Positions 7,441-8,797 of a stretch of DNA of 8,797 nucleotides are shown here, piece by piece. Position 1 is the first letter of the stretch, and every line of letters starts with the position of its first letter. Both the position numbers and the translations under genes were made by a program. The DNA is from Clostridia bacterium (GTDB lineage Bacteria; Bacillota; Clostridia; Oscillospirales; CAG-272), in contig JAFQNM010000292.1 of the NCBI GenBank assembly GCA_017395885.1, forward strand, positions 1 to 8,797, read 5' to 3'. The notes below the pieces were generated by a model. That model was not told where the DNA came from and did not search any database. It was given only the letters and a program-made list of their open reading frames with translations.

Positions 7441-8334
7441 TCATTTTTCGGCGCAAAAGGTAACAGGCTTGCCGAAGGCCCAGAGGCCTATCGTATCGGG
7501 GCCGACTGAGGCACCGATAATGGGGCCGATAATACAGGTGCAGATCTCCTTGGCATGGATCTCGGCCATAACCATAGCCTTGAGAGCCTCAACCTCCTCG
7601 TCGGAGCAGTCTGCATGGGCAAGATATACGGTGCTGTTTTCGGGATCGGTGATGTTTTCCTTGAGGAGAGCAACGATCTCGCGAAGGGAGGACTGCCTGC
7701 CCTTAACCTTCTTGAAGGCCACCTGAGCGCCCTCTGTGTCAGCAACGAGAATAGGCTTAACTCCTATAAGATTGCCGAAAAAAGCGCTGGAGGCAGAAAC
7801 TCTGCCGGCCTTTTTCAGGTGCTCAAGGGTGTGAACGGTTGCAAATTCCTGAACGTTCTTTCTTATGGAAATGATATAGTCGTTTATATAAGCGGCATCC
7901 TTGCCCTCAGCGGCAAGCTTTGCAGCCTCAATAGCCAGCATACCCTCACCGATGCAGGCATTGAGGGCATCAATAACAAAGATTCGCTGCTCGGGATACT
8001 TCTCGAGAAGCTTTTTGGCACAGAGCCTGCCTGTGTTAACAGAGCCGGACTGCTTGGAGGCACAGCCTATGTATATTATATCAAAGCCTTCGTCAAGGTA
8101 CTTTGAAAAAACGGTGTTGAACTCCTCCATAGATACCTGAGCTGTGGTAATACGCTTGCCGTTGCGGATAGTATCGTAGAGGCGGTGAGCATCCTCACGG
8201 CTCCAGGTGAGAAGGGCGGGAGATTCAACTCCGTCCTCAACGGTAGACATTCTGCAGTAATCGATATTATACTTAACGAGCAGCTCTGCTGAGAGGTCTG
8301 AGCAGGAGTCTGTAATGATCTTAACTTTTCTCAT
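7441..8334 (-). CDS. fakB: DegV-family fatty-acid-binding protein (FakB-like)
   Basis: DegV-family proteins of the FakB type bind one fatty acid in a buried tunnel and hand it to FakA for phosphorylation. The 297 residues fit the family. Motifs in order: KIITDSCSDLS (5-15), TTAQVS (63-68, the usual T(S)QPS position), GCASKQSGS (90-98, where SSxLSGTY is more usual), IDALNACIGEG (121-131, usual D(T/S)xxxSxGxG), LKKAGRVS (173-180, usual LRKGGRIS with the phosphate-contacting Arg) and IGPIIGASVGPD (269-280, where most members have GxHxGPG). The His to Ser change in the last motif is odd because that His is generally conserved near the acyl-phosphate site. AAAGGA (8341-8346) lies 6 bases before the ATG. 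It is the first gene of the operon, with fakA three genes downstream. The presence of fakA in the same operon supports the FakB role over a generic DegV label; the fatty-acid preference cannot be read. Confidence 0.9.
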   Translation of the reverse strand: MRKVKIITDSCSDLSAELLVKYNIDYCRMSTVEDGVESPALLTWSREDAHRLYDTIRNGKRITTAQVSMEEFNTVFSKYLDEGFDIIYIGCASKQSGSVNTGRLCAKKLLEKYPEQRIFVIDALNACIGEGMLAIEAAKLAAEGKDAAYINDYIISIRKNVQEFATVHTLEHLKKAGRVSASSAFFGNLIGVKPILVADTEGAQVAFKKVKGRQSSLREIVALLKENITDPENSTVYLAHADCSDEEVEALKAMVMAEIHAKEICTCIIGPIIGASVGPDTIGLWAFGKPVTFCAEK

Positions 8335-8349
8335 AAGCTATCCTTTCAG

Positions 8350-8370
8350 TTGTTACAAATTTCTACAAAT
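8350..8370. promoter_or_regulatory. Operator-like repeats in the fakB leader
   Basis: Two perfect TACAAAT copies (8354-8360 and 8364-8370) lie exactly 10 bases apart. The same stretch also forms an imperfect palindrome with TTGT and ACAA ends (8350-8368). It covers the expected transcription start and the short leader, a position typical of repressor sites. The regulator is unknown, and this does not clearly match FapR or FabT consensus. Confidence 0.35.
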
Positions 8371-8373
8371 ACC

Positions 8374-8402
8374 ATTATATAGAAGGAGGTGCAACCCAAC
8401 AT
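8374..8402 (-). promoter_or_regulatory. Promoter of the fakB-to-plsY operon
   Basis: On the minus strand a perfect TATAAT -10 box occupies 8374-8379, about 40 bases before the fakB ATG. This gives a leader of roughly 33 bases. The -35 region is poor: at 17-base spacing the hexamer is ATGTTG, and the better TTGATG (8400-8405) would need a 20-base spacer. A good -10 with a weak -35 suggests activator help. Confidence 0.6.
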
Positions 8403-8410
8403 CAACCCAA
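8392..8410 (-). promoter_or_regulatory. Direct repeat TTGGGTTG overlapping the -35 region
   Basis: TTGGGTTG occurs twice on the minus strand (8392-8399 and 8403-8410) with an 11-base period, about one helical turn, across the weak -35 region of the operon promoter. This is consistent with a regulator binding as a dimer on one face of DNA. No known consensus is recognised. Confidence 0.4.
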
Positions 8411-8430
8411 AATCAATTTTTGTTGATTTT
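8409..8430. repeat. AT-rich inverted repeat upstream of the operon promoter
   Basis: AAAATCAA (8409-8416) and TTGATTTT (8423-8430) form a perfect 8-base-pair stem around a 6-base loop. It lies upstream of the -35 region and directly before the tandem array. It could be an operator or UP-like element, or a boundary of the array; it is too AT-rich for a convincing terminator. Confidence 0.4.
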
Positions 8431-8432
8431 CA

Positions 8433-8797
8433 GGGGACATATGTGATCTTTGCCGCCTCTTGCCGTATGAAATACGGCTGTCGGGACGGCAGAAGCTCCC
8501 ATCTGTCCGCCTGAAAACTTATAATAGGGGACATATGTGATCTTTGATGCCTCTTGCCGTATGAAATACGGCTGTCGGGACGGCAGAAGCTCCCATCTGT
8601 CCGCCTGAAAACTTATAATAGGGGGACATATGTGATCTTTGATGCCTCTTGCCGTATGAAATACGGCTGTCGGGACGGCGGAAGCTCCCATCTGTCCGCC
8701 TGAAAACTTATAACAGGGGACATAAGTGACCTTTGATGCCTCTTGCCGTATGAAATACGGCTGTTGGGACGGCAGAAGCTCCCATCTGTCCGCCTGA
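8433..8797. repeat. Tandem array of four ~94-base units with internal hairpins
   Basis: Units begin with GGGGACATA at 8433, 8527, 8622 and 8716, giving periods of 94, 95 (one extra G) and 94. The fourth unit reaches the window edge and is incomplete. Each unit contains ACATATGT or a variant, the perfect stem-loop GCCGTAT-GAA-ATACGGC (first copy 8462-8478), and a second weaker hairpin CGGCAGA/TCTGTCCG. Units differ at only a few bases: TTTGCCG versus TTTGATG in the first, CGGCGG in the third, and CATAAGTGACC plus GTTGGG in the fourth. The array is intergenic and has no open frame that survives from unit to unit, because 94 is not a multiple of three. It resembles dispersed hairpin-bearing intergenic repeats (REP/BIME-like); no transposase is present in the window. 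Confidence 0.9.

Noticed and set aside
8383..8391. Perfect Shine-Dalgarno-like AAGGAGGTG on the plus strand
   Set aside because: No start codon with an open frame of any length follows at proper spacing. It lies in the minus-strand promoter spacer and is probably chance or a relic.
8413..8691. A 92-residue minus-strand open frame over the tandem repeats
   Set aside because: It only translates the repeat units. The 94-base period shifts the frame from unit to unit, so similar peptides reappear in different order, and no ribosome site or domain is visible.
8433..8797. CRISPR array
   Set aside because: The whole ~94-base unit repeats with no unique spacers between short repeats, and no cas genes are present.

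Overview
The window looks like a chromosomal segment from an anaerobic, gut- or rumen-type Clostridia, most likely Oscillospiraceae/Ruminococcaceae. This rests on the protein families (BspA-type leucine-rich repeats, clostridial-type PlsY with a GSKNPGFTN motif, a FakA/FakB pair), strong AAGGAG-type ribosome sites and roughly balanced GC content. No rRNA, tRNA, phage or CRISPR sequence was seen, so the taxonomic call is an inference.

Plus strand, 1-2346: a BspA-like leucine-rich repeat protein that is open at the left edge and probably 5'-truncated. It is followed 20 bases later by an SLC13/ArsB-type ion-transporter-superfamily permease. Both end at a strong bidirectional hairpin terminator (2349-2386), which separates them from the convergent minus-strand genes.

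Minus strand, 8334 down to 2391: five tightly packed genes that read as one operon. In transcription order they are fakB (DegV-family fatty-acid-binding protein), a CrtI/retinol-saturase-like FAD oxidoreductase, an NAD(P)H reductase carrying FAD and a [2Fe-2S] ferredoxin domain, fakA (DAK2-type fatty acid kinase) and plsY (acyl-phosphate:glycerol-3-phosphate acyltransferase). From known family roles, FakB presents a fatty acid, FakA phosphorylates it, and PlsY uses the acyl-phosphate to start phospholipid synthesis. The two redox genes lie between fakB and fakA, and the reductase start codon overlaps the end of the flavoenzyme gene. I infer that they may chemically modify the acyl chain, for example by saturating a C=C bond with NAD(P)H-derived electrons, before or during its incorporation into membrane lipid. 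This is the most interesting hypothesis in the window. It is not proven by sequence alone.

Right end, 8335-8797: no gene. It holds a perfect TATAAT -10 box for the operon, operator-like direct and inverted repeats, and then four near-identical ~94-base tandem units, each containing a perfect hairpin. The array probably continues beyond the window.
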